Shown here in pieces: positions 51,607 to 64,000 of a DNA stretch of 64,000 nucleotides (positions are counted from its first letter, which is position 1; every line of letters starts with the position of its first letter). The stretch lies in assembly GCF_038784515.1 (NCBI RefSeq), contig NZ_CP152376.1, positions 2,542,001 through 2,606,000 of the forward strand. The letters run 5' to 3'. This DNA is from Rhodoferax sp. GW822-FHT02A01 (GTDB lineage Bacteria > Pseudomonadota > Gammaproteobacteria > Burkholderiales > Burkholderiaceae_C). Both the position numbers and the translations under genes were made by a program. A model generated the notes under the pieces. The model searched no databases. It was given only the letters and a program-made list of their open reading frames with translations, and had not been told where the DNA came from.

Positions 51607-52344
51607 GTGAATAGCAGGCTGCGGTTTTTCTGGATCACACTGGCCACCGTTGTCGGCATCGGCGTGACCGGCTCCCTGGGGCGCTGGCAATTGCACAGGG
51701 CGGCCGAAAAGGAGGCATTGCAGGCCAGCATGGATGCGCAAGGTGCCAAGCACTACCTGGATACGCCCACACTGCTTGCAAGCCCGGATCCAAGCGTATT
51801 GATTCATGAGCACGCGCAGCTGCGCGGGCACTGGATGGCCGATCAGACCGTCTATCTGGACAACCGGCAAATGGATGGCAAGGTGGGCTTTTTCGTCCTC
51901 ACTCCCTTGATGCTGGACGGTGACAAGCAGGCCATTGTGGTGCAGCGGGGCTGGGCCCCACGCAACTTTGAGCAACGCGACGCCCTGCCAGCGGTGCAAA
52001 CACCAGCCGGCTGGGTGACGGTGGAAGGGCGGGTTGCCCCGCCCCCCAGCAAGCTATTCGAGCTTGGCAGCCCCGCCACGACCCCGATACGGCAGAATCT
52101 GAACATGGAGCAGTACCGGGCACAAACCCGTTTGCCGCTTCTTTCCGTGACATTGGTTCAGACGGGGCCCGGCAGCGAAGGATTGCAACGCGTCTGGCCC
52201 GCAGTCAATCTAGGGGTAGAAAAGCATTACGGCTATGCCCTGCAGTGGTTTGGTATGGCCGCCTTGATGGCCTTGCTGTATCTCTGGTTCCAGTTTCTCA
52301 AACCTCTTTACTTCCGCTCCAAGGATTCGAAGCCTCATGCATAG
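51607..52344 (+). CDS. SURF1 family oxidase assembly protein
   Basis: 245 residues, GTG start at 51607. N-terminal and C-terminal membrane helices flank the periplasmic SURF1 domain with LGRWQLHRAAEK, the HAQLRGHW segment, VYLDNRQMDGKVGF and GWAPRNFEQR. SURF1 helps heme a insertion into subunit I. The 3' end overlaps the next gene by 8 nt, so the two are translated together. Confidence 0.94.
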   Translation: MNSRLRFFWITLATVVGIGVTGSLGRWQLHRAAEKEALQASMDAQGAKHYLDTPTLLASPDPSVLIHEHAQLRGHWMADQTVYLDNRQMDGKVGFFVLTPLMLDGDKQAIVVQRGWAPRNFEQRDALPAVQTPAGWVTVEGRVAPPPSKLFELGSPATTPIRQNLNMEQYRAQTRLPLLSVTLVQTGPGSEGLQRVWPAVNLGVEKHYGYALQWFGMAALMALLYLWFQFLKPLYFRSKDSKPHA

Positions 52345-53029
52345 TGATAGTCCGCAAGAAGACCAGCCTCTGGGCCTGACCGTGTACTCCATGCCCACAC
52401 CGTCCGAGATTGCCGCTGATCCAGCTGCGCGTACCCGGGTGGGGCGCTGGAAGATGGCCTTGGTGTTTCTGATCTGTGCCGCACCGGTAGTCGCTTCCTA
52501 TTTCACCTATTACGTGGTGCGTCCCGACGGCCGTCGCAATTACGGCGAACTGATCGACCCGCAAAGGCCACTGCCTGACGTGATGGGAACCTCACTGGAC
52601 GGCAAGCCGGTCAATCTGCGCACGCTCAAGGACCAATGGTTGTTGGTCAGCGTGGCAGGCGGCGCGTGCGATGCCGCCTGCACCAACCGCCTGTATTTCC
52701 AACGGCAATTGCGCGAAGGTCTGGGCAAGGACAAGGACCGCGTGGACTGGGTCTGGCTGGTGGACGATGAAGCACCGGTTGCAGACACACTGCAGCCCGC
52801 CTTGCGCAGCGCCACGGTGATACGCGTCCCCAAGGCCGCCTTGGCGCAATGGTTGGCTCCGCAAGCTGGCGCCCAGCTGGAAGACCATCTTTACGTGGTG
52901 GATCCCATGGGCAACTGGATGATGCGCTTCGCCCCTGAAGTGGACCTGAAAACTGCGCCTAAGATCAAGAAGGACCTGGAACGTTTGATGCGCGGTTCCG
53001 AAGGTTGGGACAAGGCTGGTCGTCCCTGA
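52337..53029 (+). CDS. Membrane-anchored SCO-like oxidase biogenesis protein
   Basis: 230 residues. One membrane helix (about 40-60) is followed by a thioredoxin-like domain: PLPDVMGTSLDG, the CDAAC pair that could bind copper, and VDPMGNWMMRFAPEVD near the end. The DxxxxD/H SCO signature is incomplete, so it may be redox or assembly rather than copper transfer. It sits between SURF1 and ctaA in the oxidase operon. Start inside the SURF1 end. Confidence 0.75.
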   Translation: MHSDSPQEDQPLGLTVYSMPTPSEIAADPAARTRVGRWKMALVFLICAAPVVASYFTYYVVRPDGRRNYGELIDPQRPLPDVMGTSLDGKPVNLRTLKDQWLLVSVAGGACDAACTNRLYFQRQLREGLGKDKDRVDWVWLVDDEAPVADTLQPALRSATVIRVPKAALAQWLAPQAGAQLEDHLYVVDPMGNWMMRFAPEVDLKTAPKIKKDLERLMRGSEGWDKAGRP

Positions 53030-53034
53030 ATCCC

Positions 53035-54144
53035 ATGGCGGTTCCGCTCTACAACCTTGCGCCGGTATTGCCCATCCTGATCCTGGGTCTGCTACTGGCA
53101 CTGGCGCCAGTCGCCTGGATTGGTTTGCGTCACCAGCAAGCCGCTCCCCGAGCACGGCTGCGCGCCTTGACCCTGGTGACGCTGTTTCTCACGCTGGATC
53201 TGATCCTGTTTGGCGCATTTACCCGACTCACCGACAGCGGGCTGGGTTGTCCCGATTGGCCGGGCTGTTACGGTGAAGCGAGTCCTTTGGCCGCACATGC
53301 GCCCATCCATGCTGCACAGACCGAAATGCCCAGCGGGCCGGTCACCGTGTCCAAGGCCTGGGTCGAGATGGTGCACCGCTATCTGGCCACGGCGGTAGGT
53401 GCACTCATCACAGTGCTGATGGTCATGTCCTGGATGTCCATCCGACGGGCGAAGCGTCGCATTGCATGGGCAGATTGGTTGCCTACATTCACCTTTGTCT
53501 GGGTCTGTGTGCAAGGTGCCTTTGGCGCGCTTACTGTGACCATGAAGCTCTTTCCCGCCATTGTCAGCCTGCATTTGCTGGGAGCCTATTTCCTGTTGGC
53601 ACTGCTGACGCTGCAAGGCGCGGCCATGTCGACTTCCGGTCCGCGCACCGCACCGTCCGTGGCGCCGCGATGGATCGCGGCAGCACTCGCGCTACTGGTG
53701 CTTCAAGCGGCATCAGGCGCCTGGGTCAGCACCAACTATGCCGTGCTGGCCTGCAGCGAGTTTCCACGCTGCCAGGGACAGTGGTGGCCGACCATGGACT
53801 TTGCGCGTGGCTTTGAAATCTGGCGCCCGCTGGGCGAAAGCGCCGATGGTACCGTCCTGAGCTTTCAGGCCATGACTGCGATACACGTGGCCCATCGCCT
53901 GTTGGCCATGGTCACCGCACTGGCTCTGACCACACTGGCGTGGTGGCTGCGCAAAGACGATCTGTTGCAAAGACCAGCCCGCTGGCTGGGGGCTTTGGTC
54001 TTGTTGCAACTGGCCACGGGATTGAGCAATGTGGTGCTGGGCTGGCCCATGGCGGCCGCCATTTTGCATACCGGTGGAGCCGCCGGCATGGTGGCTGCGC
54101 TGGTGTGGATGCTTGCGCTGTGCAAGGCAAAGGTGACTGAATGA
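53035..54144 (+). CDS. ctaA: Heme A synthase (CtaA/COX15)
   Basis: 369 residues with about eight membrane helices in two halves. The heme-ligating His appear in [24 protein letters not shown] and LHTGGAAG, and the conserved [18 protein letters not shown] precedes them. CtaA converts heme O to heme A for the aa3 oxidase. Start at ATG 53035; the stop overlaps ctaB by 4 nt. Confidence 0.96.
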   Translation: MAVPLYNLAPVLPILILGLLLALAPVAWIGLRHQQAAPRARLRALTLVTLFLTLDLILFGAFTRLTDSGLGCPDWPGCYGEASPLAAHAPIHAAQTEMPSGPVTVSKAWVEMVHRYLATAVGALITVLMVMSWMSIRRAKRRIAWADWLPTFTFVWVCVQGAFGALTVTMKLFPAIVSLHLLGAYFLLALLTLQGAAMSTSGPRTAPSVAPRWIAAALALLVLQAASGAWVSTNYAVLACSEFPRCQGQWWPTMDFARGFEIWRPLGESADGTVLSFQAMTAIHVAHRLLAMVTALALTTLAWWLRKDDLLQRPARWLGALVLLQLATGLSNVVLGWPMAAAILHTGGAAGMVAALVWMLALCKAKVTE

Positions 54145-55037
54145 TTGCGAACTTCTACATGATCAATATGACGGTGCTGCGCCAGTTCCATGCGCTGACC
54201 AAACCCCGCGTGATTCAGCTCATTGTGTTTTGCGCGCTCATCGGCATGGTGCTGGCTGTTCCTGGTGTTCCCAGTGCAGCACAGGTCGGCGTGGCGGCAA
54301 TGGCTTGTCTGGGAATCTATCTGGTGGCGGGAGCTGCTGCCGCCTTCAACTGCATCGTGGAAAAAGGAATCGATGCCAAGATGAAACGCACCTCCTGGCG
54401 GCCCACGGCGCGCGGGCAGTTGAGTGACACGCAAACATTGGTGTTCTCCGCCATCCTGTGCATCGCGGGTTCAACGTTGTTGTACTTATGGGTGAACCCG
54501 CTGACCATGTGGCTGACCTTTGCCACCTTTGTCGGGTACGCGGTCGTCTACACCGTCATTCTCAAGCCGCTGACGCCGCAGAACATCGTGATCGGCGGCG
54601 CTTCTGGTGCCATGCCGCCGGTGCTGGGTTGGGCTGCCATGACGGGTGACGTAGGGCCCGAAGCCATCATCCTGTTTCTCATCATCTTTTTGTGGACGCC
54701 ACCGCATTTCTGGGCCCTGGCGCTGTACCGCGTGGAAGACTATCGCAAGTCCGGATTGCCCATGCTGCCGGTCACACACGGCAGCGAATTCACCCGCTTG
54801 CACATCCTGCTTTACACCTTTGTGTTGTTTGCGGCCTGTCTGCTCCCATTTGTCTACGGCATGAGCTCCTGGCTGTACTTGGCCGTGGCCGTGGCGTTGA
54901 GCGTGGGCTTTTGCTGGTATGGCTGGAAGTTGCTGCGCAATTATTCGGATGAGCTGGCGCGCAAGACCTTCCGTTTTTCCCTGATCCACCTGAGCGCCCT
55001 GTTCGCGGCGCTACTATTGGACCACTATCTGCTTTGA
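54141..55037 (+). CDS. ctaB: Protoheme IX farnesyltransferase (heme O synthase)
   Basis: 298 residues, UbiA-superfamily prenyltransferase with seven to nine membrane helices. The first Asp-rich motif region reads [20 protein letters not shown] and the second part is [17 protein letters not shown], both typical of heme O synthases. It adds farnesyl to heme B, the step before CtaA. Overlaps ctaA (ATGA). Confidence 0.97.
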   Translation: MIANFYMINMTVLRQFHALTKPRVIQLIVFCALIGMVLAVPGVPSAAQVGVAAMACLGIYLVAGAAAAFNCIVEKGIDAKMKRTSWRPTARGQLSDTQTLVFSAILCIAGSTLLYLWVNPLTMWLTFATFVGYAVVYTVILKPLTPQNIVIGGASGAMPPVLGWAAMTGDVGPEAIILFLIIFLWTPPHFWALALYRVEDYRKSGLPMLPVTHGSEFTRLHILLYTFVLFAACLLPFVYGMSSWLYLAVAVALSVGFCWYGWKLLRNYSDELARKTFRFSLIHLSALFAALLLDHYLL

Positions 55038-55048
55038 TTGACGGCTCT

Positions 55049-55657
55049 ATGACCCATATACGCCAAACCCTGCAGCGCCTGGCCGCTGCAACCCTTCTTG
55101 CTACCAGCGTGCTGCTGGGGGGCTGCTTCGAGTCCAAACCTTCCTTCTCCGCGGTGGATGTCACCGGCGCCGATTACGCCAAAGCTTTCGAGTTGAACGA
55201 CCACAACGGCAAGTTGCGCCACCTGACGGACTTCAGCGGCAAGGTGGTGGTGATGTTCTTTGGCTATACCCAATGTCCCGACGTGTGCCCCACCACCATG
55301 GCCGACATGGCCGAGGTCAAAAAGGCGCTGGGCGCCGATGGCGACAAGCTGCAGGTGCTGTTTGTGTCGGTTGATCCCGAACGCGATACCCCGGAACTGC
55401 TCAAAGCCTACATGGAAAACTTTGATCCGACCTTCCTGGCTCTCTACGCGCCGCCCCAGAAGCTGGAGCAAGTAGCCAAGGACTTCAAGGTGTACTACAA
55501 GAAGGTGGAAGGCAAGACGCCCACCAGCTACAGCATGGACCACTCGGCTGGCAGCTACATTTACGACCCCAAAGGGCAACTGCGTTTATTCTCTCGCTAC
55601 GGCAGCCCCAAGGATGCGGTGATCAAGGACATCCAGACCCTGCTCAAAGGCGCGTAA
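55049..55657 (+). CDS. SCO1/SenC family copper chaperone lipoprotein
   Basis: 202 residues from ATG 55049 (TTG 55034 also in frame). Lipobox LLGGC anchors it to the membrane. The copper motif CPDVC is at about 78 and the later conserved His is in MDHSAGSY. SVDPERDTPELL is the family signature. SCO proteins bring copper to the CuA site of subunit II. Last gene of the oxidase operon, followed by a terminator. Confidence 0.95.
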   Translation: MTHIRQTLQRLAAATLLATSVLLGGCFESKPSFSAVDVTGADYAKAFELNDHNGKLRHLTDFSGKVVVMFFGYTQCPDVCPTTMADMAEVKKALGADGDKLQVLFVSVDPERDTPELLKAYMENFDPTFLALYAPPQKLEQVAKDFKVYYKKVEGKTPTSYSMDHSAGSYIYDPKGQLRLFSRYGSPKDAVIKDIQTLLKGA

Positions 55658-55680
55658 ACGCGCAGGGCATGAACAAAAAA

Positions 55681-55716
55681 AGCCCCCGCAGTTCAGGGCT
55701 GCGGGGGCTTTGTTTT
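55681..55716. terminator. Bidirectional terminator between sco and rpoH
   Basis: AGCCCCCGCA (55681-55690) pairs with TGCGGGGGCT (55700-55709), with A-rich sequence on one side and TTTGTTTT on the other. It ends the oxidase operon and the convergent rpoH transcript. Confidence 0.92.
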
Positions 55717-55730
55717 ATGTTGCTAGGTGA

Positions 55731-56672
55731 TCAGGCGTAGGCGGCCAGCGCCGTCTTCATCTTCTTCATGGCCGCAACCTCGATCTGGCGAATGCGCTCG
55801 GCACTGACACCGTATTCGGCGGCCAGGTCGTGCAGTGTCATACCGCCGGAGTTGTCGTCATTGACCTTGAGCCAGCGCTCTTCCACGATGCGGCGGCTGC
55901 GTGCATCCAGGCTGCTGAGTGCCGTGGCAATGCCGTCGGTTGCCAGAATGTCGCGCTGACGCGCTTCGATCATGGCCACCGGCTCGTGGTTGGTGTCGGT
56001 CAGGTAAGCGATCGGGCCAAAGGCGTCTTCACCGTCGTCAGACGGGCTGGGGTCCAGCAACACGTCACCGCCGGAAAGCCGCGTTTCCATCTCGATCACT
56101 TCTTCCGGCTTGACGTTGAGCTCGCGCGCCATCGCGTCGATCTGCTCGGGGTTCAGTGTGTCGCGATGGGTGCCCAGGTCGGCCGCAGCGTCGTCGCTCT
56201 TGAAACGTTGCTTCATGGAGCGCAGATTGAAAAACAGCTTACGCTGGGCCTTGGTGGTGGCTACCTTGACCATGCGCCAGTTTTTCAGGATGTATTCGTG
56301 AATTTCGGCCTTGATCCAGTGCATGGCATAGCTCACCAAGCGCACGCCTTGATCGGGGTCAAAACGCTTGACCGCCTTCATCAGGCCCACATTGCCTTCC
56401 TGGATCAGGTCGCCGTGGGGCAGTCCGTAGCCCAGGTACTGACGGGATACGGAAACCACCAGACGCAGGTGCGAGAGCACCAGTTTTCCGGCGGCTTCGA
56501 GATCGTTGTCCTGCTTGAACTTGCGTGCGTATTCCTGCTCTTCTTCCAGAGTGAGCATAGGCAGGCGGTTGGCCGCAGAGATATAGGCATCCAGATTGCC
56601 CAACGGCGGCACCAGCGACCAGGGATTGGCCACCGAAAGTGCGTTGGTTGGGACGGTCAGGGAAGCAGTCAT
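55731..56672 (-). CDS. rpoH: Heat-shock sigma factor RpoH (sigma-32)
   Basis: 313 residues from ATG 56672, which has AAGGAG at good spacing; a GTG at 56693 lies upstream in frame without a site. Region 2 contains AKLVLSHLRLVVSVSRQYLG-like helices and GNVGLMKAVKRFDPDQG, the RpoH box is seen in QRKLFFNLR, and region 4 ends SAERIRQIEVAAMKKM. It directs heat-shock gene transcription. A perfect CIRCE element lies upstream, pointing to HrcA control. Confidence 0.96.
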   Translation of the reverse strand: MTASLTVPTNALSVANPWSLVPPLGNLDAYISAANRLPMLTLEEEQEYARKFKQDNDLEAAGKLVLSHLRLVVSVSRQYLGYGLPHGDLIQEGNVGLMKAVKRFDPDQGVRLVSYAMHWIKAEIHEYILKNWRMVKVATTKAQRKLFFNLRSMKQRFKSDDAAADLGTHRDTLNPEQIDAMARELNVKPEEVIEMETRLSGGDVLLDPSPSDDGEDAFGPIAYLTDTNHEPVAMIEARQRDILATDGIATALSSLDARSRRIVEERWLKVNDDNSGGMTLHDLAAEYGVSAERIRQIEVAAMKKMKTALAAYA

Positions 56673-56702
56673 GGCAGAACTCCTTGTGTTCACGGCATGA
56701 TA

Positions 56703-56729
56703 TTAGCACTCCTGTATAGAGAGTGCTAA
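56703..56729. promoter_or_regulatory. CIRCE operator upstream of rpoH
   Basis: TTAGCACTC (56703-56711), nine-nt spacer, GAGTGCTAA (56721-56729): the exact CIRCE consensus bound by the HrcA repressor. It lies 31 bp upstream of the rpoH ATG, so HrcA should repress rpoH in the absence of heat stress. Confidence 0.95.
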
Positions 56730-56809
56730 TTGTTCGTGTCAATGGTGTAAAGCGACTGGGGCTATCGCCCAAATGGTCCGCTTTGGGCCGCTGGACCACA
56801 CCCCTTTGT

Positions 56810-57826
56810 TCAGCCGGTCTGGCGAATCACCAGCTCCGGAGCCGAGGTGTAGATCATGCGCTTGGCATTCGGATTCTGAATACGCTGCAGCAGGATGGCG
56901 GCGGCCTGTTCGCCCAGCTCGCTGGGACGTATGTCCACCGTGCTCAAGGGGGGATTGGAGTGGGCGGAGTCGAGCACGTTGTCGAAGCCGAACAGGGCGA
57001 TATCGGAGCCGGCCCGCAGTCCTTTTTCGCCTAGTGCCGACAAAGCGCCAAAGGCCACGATGTCGTTGTAGCCCACCGCTGCGGTAACGGGTGGGGTGAC
57101 GGCCAGCAAGGCGTTCATGGCCTGGTGGCCGCCCTCCCGGTTGGGGTTGGCATGGATGACCAACTCCTCTTTGAATTCCATGCCATGGGCCTGTAGCGCC
57201 TGCTTGTAGCCGGACAGTCGCTGCGTAAACACCACGCCGTTCTGGCCACCCAGAAAGCCGATGCGTTTGTGCCCGGCCTCGATCAGGTGGGTGGTGGCCA
57301 GGTAGACGCCGCGCTCGCTGTCCCCGCCGGCAAAGTCGTAGCTTCCAGGCCCCAGATTGCGCACAAACACGGTCAGCGGGATGCCCCAGCTCTGGACGGT
57401 TTTCAGAATGGAGCGCGGCGTGTTGAGTGCCGGACACAGCATGATCCCGGCGGCATGCTGCTCACGCATGGATTGCAGCACTTTGTCCTGCAGCACAACG
57501 TCTTCCCGCGTATGCGCCATGAGAACCACATAACCGGCTTCCACCAGCTTGCGTTCTATGCCCACCAGGATCTCGGCAAAGAAGGGGTTCATCAGATCAT
57601 TGATGACCACGCCAATGGCGTTGGACGCGTTGCCGCGCAGTTCCCCGGCGCGCCGGTTGTAAACGTAGCCCAGCCTCTGTGCCGCCTCCTTGACACGGTC
57701 TGCCGTCTCACCCTTGATCAGAGGGCTGCCCTTGAGCACCAGGGAGACGGTGGACTTGGAAACATTGGCTTCGGCAGCCACATCGACGATGGTGATGGTG
57801 CGCGTGCTCGGTGGTCTGGTAGCCAT
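56810..57826 (-). CDS. LacI family transcriptional regulator
   Basis: 338 residues. The N-terminal helix-turn-helix (TIVDVAAEANVSKSTVSLVL) and hinge (RVKEAAQRLGYVYNRRAGEL) precede a periplasmic-binding-like effector domain with VVINDLMNPFFAEI and DIALFGFDNV. It is divergent from the catabolic operon, with two palindromic operators between, so it most likely represses it and itself until a sugar-like effector binds. Confidence 0.95.
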   Translation of the reverse strand: MATRPPSTRTITIVDVAAEANVSKSTVSLVLKGSPLIKGETADRVKEAAQRLGYVYNRRAGELRGNASNAIGVVINDLMNPFFAEILVGIERKLVEAGYVVLMAHTREDVVLQDKVLQSMREQHAAGIMLCPALNTPRSILKTVQSWGIPLTVFVRNLGPGSYDFAGGDSERGVYLATTHLIEAGHKRIGFLGGQNGVVFTQRLSGYKQALQAHGMEFKEELVIHANPNREGGHQAMNALLAVTPPVTAAVGYNDIVAFGALSALGEKGLRAGSDIALFGFDNVLDSAHSNPPLSTVDIRPSELGEQAAAILLQRIQNPNAKRMIYTSAPELVIRQTG

Positions 57827-57856
57827 GGCGGATTGGTGTTTTCCCTAGGTTCTTGA

Positions 57857-60561
<2,705 letters not shown>

Positions 60562-60564
60562 CGC

Positions 60565-61344
60565 ATGACACACACCTGGACTTTGCTGGAGCGCGTCGGC
60601 GCGGTGGCCATCGTCACCCTGAACCGCGAACCCAAGCTCAACACCCTGACCCCGGACATGCTGGATGAACTGGAAGCGCATGCGCGGGCCATTGATGCGG
60701 ACCGCGACATCCGCGTGGTCATCCTCACTGGCGCCGGTAGCCGTGCCTTTTGCGTGGGTGCCGACATCACGCAATGGGCCGCGCTGGAACCGCTGGACAT
60801 GTGGCGCCAGTGGGTCAAGCGCGGGCACCAGGTGTTCGACCAGTGGGCTCGGCTGCGCCAGCCGGTCATTGCCGCCATCAACGGCCACGCCTTTGGCGGC
60901 GGACTGGAGTTGGCCATCAGTGCCGACATCCGCGTCGCCACGACCGGCGCCCAATATGCGCTACCCGAGGCATCCATCGCCACCTGCCCGGGCTGGTCCG
61001 GCTCGCAGCGCATGGTGCGCCTCATAGGTGGCAGCCACACCAAGTACCTGGCCCTCAGCGGCCAGCGCCTGTCGGCCGGCCAGGCCCTGCAGGCCGGGCT
61101 GGTGCACGAAGTGGTGGAGGCCGACGCGCTCATGGCGCGCGCGCAGGCGCTGGCCGCCGACATGGCCACCAAGGCCCCCATTTCGCTGCAACTGACCAAA
61201 CAACTGGTCAACGCCGCCACCGGCGAAGACCGGGACGCCGTGCTCGAAGCCATGGCCGGCGCGCTGGCCGCCAGCACCGAGGATGCCAAGGAAGGCATCC
61301 GCAGCTTCACCGAAAAACGCAAGGCCGCCTACGCCGGCCGCTGA
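60565..61344 (+). CDS. Enoyl-CoA hydratase/isomerase family protein
   Basis: 259 residues of the crotonase fold: the oxyanion-hole segments AFCVGADITQW and INGHAFGGGLELAI, and the conserved GCP-like region reading ATCPGWSGSQRMV. The first catalytic Glu position shows ALPEASIATCPGW with Glu present. It would hydrate or isomerise an enoyl-CoA. Third gene of the operon, 3 nt after the CoA-transferase gene. Confidence 0.93.
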   Translation: MTHTWTLLERVGAVAIVTLNREPKLNTLTPDMLDELEAHARAIDADRDIRVVILTGAGSRAFCVGADITQWAALEPLDMWRQWVKRGHQVFDQWARLRQPVIAAINGHAFGGGLELAISADIRVATTGAQYALPEASIATCPGWSGSQRMVRLIGGSHTKYLALSGQRLSAGQALQAGLVHEVVEADALMARAQALAADMATKAPISLQLTKQLVNAATGEDRDAVLEAMAGALAASTEDAKEGIRSFTEKRKAAYAGR

Positions 61345-61375
61345 TCCGCCAATCACCGCAACAGGAAATAGCACC

Positions 61376-62881
61376 ATGTCCACCCCCCTTACCGCAAATA
61401 CCCTGACCGATCGCCCCGTGTTCCAGGGCAAGCTGCTGATCGACGGCCAATGGTCTGACGCCGCTGATGGCAGCACCCTGGAACGCAAGTCCCCCGCGCA
61501 CGACCAGTTGGTCGCCGTCTATGCCCAGGCCGGTGTGGCCGACGCAGAGCGCGCCATTGCTGCCGCGCGCAAGGCGTTTGACCACGGCACCTGGCCGCGC
61601 ATGAAGGGCGCCGAGCGCGCCCGCATCCTGCGCCGGGTAGCCGACCTGATCCTGGAGCGCAAGCACGCCCTGGCCGAAATGGAAACGCTGGAAAACGGCA
61701 AACCCCTGGCCCAGGCTCTGGCCGAGATCGAAGGGTCTGCCGACCTGTGGCAATACGCTGCCACGCTGGCGCGCAATCTGCACGGCGACAGCTACAACAC
61801 CCTGGGCGAGAACACCCTGGGTGTGGTGCTGCGCGACCCCATCGGGGTGGTGAGTGTGATCACGCCCTGGAACTTTCCGTTCCTCATCGTCAGCCAGAAG
61901 CTGCCGTTTGCCCTGGCCGCCGGTTGTACCGCGGTGGTGAAACCGGCCGAAGTGACTTCCGGGACCACGGTGATGCTGGGCCAGATCCTGCTCGACGCTG
62001 GTGTGCCCGCAGGCGCGGTGAACATCCTGGTGGGCCGTGGCAGCGTGGTGGGTGACGTGATGGTCACGCACCCGGATGTGGACATGCTGTCGTTCACCGG
62101 CTCTACCGCCGTGGGCAAGGCGGCCGTGGCCAAGTCGGCGGCCACACTCAAGAAGGTGTCGATGGAGCTGGGTGGCAAGAACCCGCAGATCATCTTTGCC
62201 GACTGCGATTGGGACGCCGCAGTGGATGCCGCCGTGTACGGCATCTACTTCAACGCCGGTCAATGCTGCAACAGCGGCAGCCGCATCCTGGTGCAGGAAT
62301 CCATCGCCAAGGACTTCAGCGCCGCCGTCATCGAGCGCTCCCGCCACGTCAAGGTCGGTGACCCGCTCATCAGCGGCGTGCAGGTCGGTGCCATCACCAC
62401 CGAAAAGCAGATGGAGACCATCCTGCACCACGTCGCAGCGGCCCAGTCCGCCGGCGCCAACGTGGCGCTGGGCGGCGCGCGCATACAGGGTCGTGGCATG
62501 TTCATCGAGCCCACGGTCGTCACCGGTGTGACCTCTGGCATGGCCATTGCCAGGGAAGAGGTGTTCGGCCCGGTGCTGGCGGTGCTCACCTTCAAGGATC
62601 TGGACGAAGCCGTGGCGCTGGCCAACAGCACCCTCTACGGTCTGTCGGCCGCGGTGTGGAGCCAGGATTTCAGCACCTGCATGACTGCGGCCCGGCGCAT
62701 CAAGGCCGGAACCATCTGGGTCAACACCTTTCTGGAAGGCCATGCCGAGCTGCCGTTCGGCGGTTACCGCGAGAGCGGCATAGGCCGTGAGCTGGGCCGC
62801 TTTGCGACCGAGGACTACACCGAGACCAAGACCCTTCAAATGCATCTGGGTGCGCGTACCGACTGGTACGTGCCGCGCTGA
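61376..62881 (+). CDS. NAD(P)-dependent aldehyde dehydrogenase
   Basis: 501 residues from ATG 61376. NAD-binding motif [12 protein letters not shown], cofactor [11 protein letters not shown], catalytic Glu in [11 protein letters not shown] and catalytic Cys in [11 protein letters not shown]; the end [13 protein letters not shown] is typical. Family members oxidise aldehydes such as betaine or phenylacetaldehyde. Fourth gene of the operon. Substrate is not deducible. Confidence 0.94.
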   Translation: MSTPLTANTLTDRPVFQGKLLIDGQWSDAADGSTLERKSPAHDQLVAVYAQAGVADAERAIAAARKAFDHGTWPRMKGAERARILRRVADLILERKHALAEMETLENGKPLAQALAEIEGSADLWQYAATLARNLHGDSYNTLGENTLGVVLRDPIGVVSVITPWNFPFLIVSQKLPFALAAGCTAVVKPAEVTSGTTVMLGQILLDAGVPAGAVNILVGRGSVVGDVMVTHPDVDMLSFTGSTAVGKAAVAKSAATLKKVSMELGGKNPQIIFADCDWDAAVDAAVYGIYFNAGQCCNSGSRILVQESIAKDFSAAVIERSRHVKVGDPLISGVQVGAITTEKQMETILHHVAAAQSAGANVALGGARIQGRGMFIEPTVVTGVTSGMAIAREEVFGPVLAVLTFKDLDEAVALANSTLYGLSAAVWSQDFSTCMTAARRIKAGTIWVNTFLEGHAELPFGGYRESGIGRELGRFATEDYTETKTLQMHLGARTDWYVPR

Positions 62882-62994
62882 TGCAACCGGATTCACCCGG
62901 ACCCGCAGGGGCCCAGGTGGGTAACGCCACGATGTGGCAACTCAGCGTGCGCTTCAGTGGCGTCGCACATTCAAAAACTGACAGGAGATATCGC

Positions 62995-64000
62995 ATGAAA
63001 AAGCAAGTATTGGGTATGTTGATTGCCGCAGCATTTGCGGCACCGGTGATGGCCGAGGAGTCTGTGGAAGTCCTGCACTGGTGGACTTCGGGCGGTGAGG
63101 CCGCAGCGTTGGGTGTGCTCAAGAGCAACCTGGAGAAGCAAGGCGTGAAGTGGAACGACATGCCGGTGGCCGGTGGCGGTGGCGAGCAGGCCATGACTGC
63201 AGTGCGCGCCCGCGTGACCGCCGGCAACCCGCCCACTGCCGTGCAGATGCTGGGCTTTGACATCCAGGACTGGGCCAAGCAGGGCGTGCTGTCCGACTTG
63301 AATGCGATCGCAGCCAAGGAGGGCTGGGACAAGACGGTTCCGCAGGCGCTGCAACGCTTCTCCAAGTACAACGGCAAGTGGGTGGCCGCTCCTGTCAACG
63401 TGCACTCCACCAACTGGGTCTGGGCCAACAAGGAAGTGCTGGCCAAGGCGGGTGTGACCGCCGAGCCCAAGACCTGGGAGGAGTTCATTGCAGCGCTGGA
63501 CAAGGTGCAGAAGGCCGGTTTCATCGGTCTGGCCCATGGCGGCCAGCCCTGGCAGGAAGCCACTGTGTTTGACGGCGTGGTGCTGGCCACCGGTGGTTTG
63601 GACTTCTACAAGAAGGCCTTCATTGATCTGGACTCCAAGGCCCTGAATTCCGACACCATGGTCAAGTCCTTCGACCGCATGACGCAGCTGCGCAAATACG
63701 TGGACAAGGATTTCTCGGGGCGTGACTGGAACGTCGCCAGTGGCATGGTGATCAGCGGCAAGGCTGGTTTCCAGATGATGGGCGACTGGGCCAAGGGCGA
63801 GTTTGTGGGCGCCAAGAAAGTGGCCATGAAAGACTTTACCTGCTTCCGTACACCGGGCACCCAAGGCATAGTCTCCTTCAATGCCGACCAGTTTGCCCTC
63901 TTCAAGGTGGGTGCTGACAAGGTCTCTGCGCAGAACAAGCTGGCCACCGCCATCCTGGAGCCGGGCTTCCAGTCCGCCTTCAACGTGGTCAAGGGTTCGG
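62995..64000 (+). CDS. Sugar-type ABC transporter substrate-binding protein (3' partial)
   Basis: The frame is open to the window end; about 335 residues are visible from ATG 62995 behind ACAGGAGA. A signal peptide ([20 protein letters not shown]) leads to [19 protein letters not shown], the signature of family-1 carbohydrate-binding proteins, with [13 protein letters not shown] and [12 protein letters not shown] later. It lies 113 bp after the aldehyde dehydrogenase gene and probably delivers the substrate of the operon; permease and ATPase genes would follow outside. Confidence 0.93.
   Translation, partial: MKKQVLGMLIAAAFAAPVMAEESVEVLHWWTSGGEAAALGVLKSNLEKQGVKWNDMPVAGGGGEQAMTAVRARVTAGNPPTAVQMLGFDIQDWAKQGVLSDLNAIAAKEGWDKTVPQALQRFSKYNGKWVAAPVNVHSTNWVWANKEVLAKAGVTAEPKTWEEFIAALDKVQKAGFIGLAHGGQPWQEATVFDGVVLATGGLDFYKKAFIDLDSKALNSDTMVKSFDRMTQLRKYVDKDFSGRDWNVASGMVISGKAGFQMMGDWAKGEFVGAKKVAMKDFTCFRTPGTQGIVSFNADQFALFKVGADKVSAQNKLATAILEPGFQSAFNVVKGS

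Overview
The window looks like chromosome of a betaproteobacterium of the order Burkholderiales, most likely family Comamonadaceae. The evidence is the gene order of the aa3 cytochrome oxidase locus (coxB, coxA, small assembly ORF, ctaG, DUF2970, coxC, DUF2909, SURF1, ctaA, ctaB, sco, then rpoH), the CIRCE-controlled rpoH, and lipoproteins with a glycine-rich stretch after the lipobox. The genus cannot be fixed from sequence reading alone.

Left flank (1-8077) is a signalling block: a hybrid histidine kinase cut by the window edge, a two-receiver GGDEF/EAL protein whose start overlaps it, a CheV-type coupling protein on the other strand, and a methyl-accepting chemotaxis protein with a C-terminal CZB zinc-binding domain. 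It ends at a tRNA-Arg(CCU) gene.

Centre (about 8060-37788) is an integrated element of roughly 29.7 kb. It starts at the 3' end of the tRNA with a P4-type tyrosine integrase and ends at a decayed copy of the tRNA 3' end. Repeats of a TTGTTGGTA motif lie inside both ends and look like integrase arm sites. An IS66-family element sits exactly on the integrase stop codon. Behind it come a Fic protein with an unknown partner gene, small cargo genes (including a YnfA-type membrane protein), and then a phage-like module: DUF4224 proteins, a PrtN-like protein, HTH proteins, a replication initiator carrying 18-bp iterons inside the gene, a DnaB-like helicase, three consecutive virion/ejection-type proteins and a DUF5681 (small-terminase-like) protein. 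I see no capsid, portal, large terminase, tail or lysis gene, so the element is either a decayed podovirus-like prophage or a satellite that needs a helper. Its right third holds secreted and membrane cargo: a SHOCT lipoprotein, an M48 peptidase fused to a pilin-like region, an AsmA-like protein and a large lipoprotein.

Right flank (37789-64000) is core chromosome: a VWA/MoxR pair with a GNAT gene between them, a diheme cytochrome c, a hemerythrin-GGDEF protein, a ParA-like ATPase, TrmL, ComF, a BioC-like methyltransferase, the complete aa3 oxidase operon with heme A synthesis and copper delivery genes, and rpoH behind a CIRCE operator. Last is a LacI-controlled catabolic operon (Gfo/Idh oxidoreductase, acyl-CoA:carboxylate CoA-transferase, enoyl-CoA hydratase, aldehyde dehydrogenase), followed by a sugar-type ABC binding protein cut by the window end. 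Two palindromic operators between lacI and the operon suggest LacI controls both directions.
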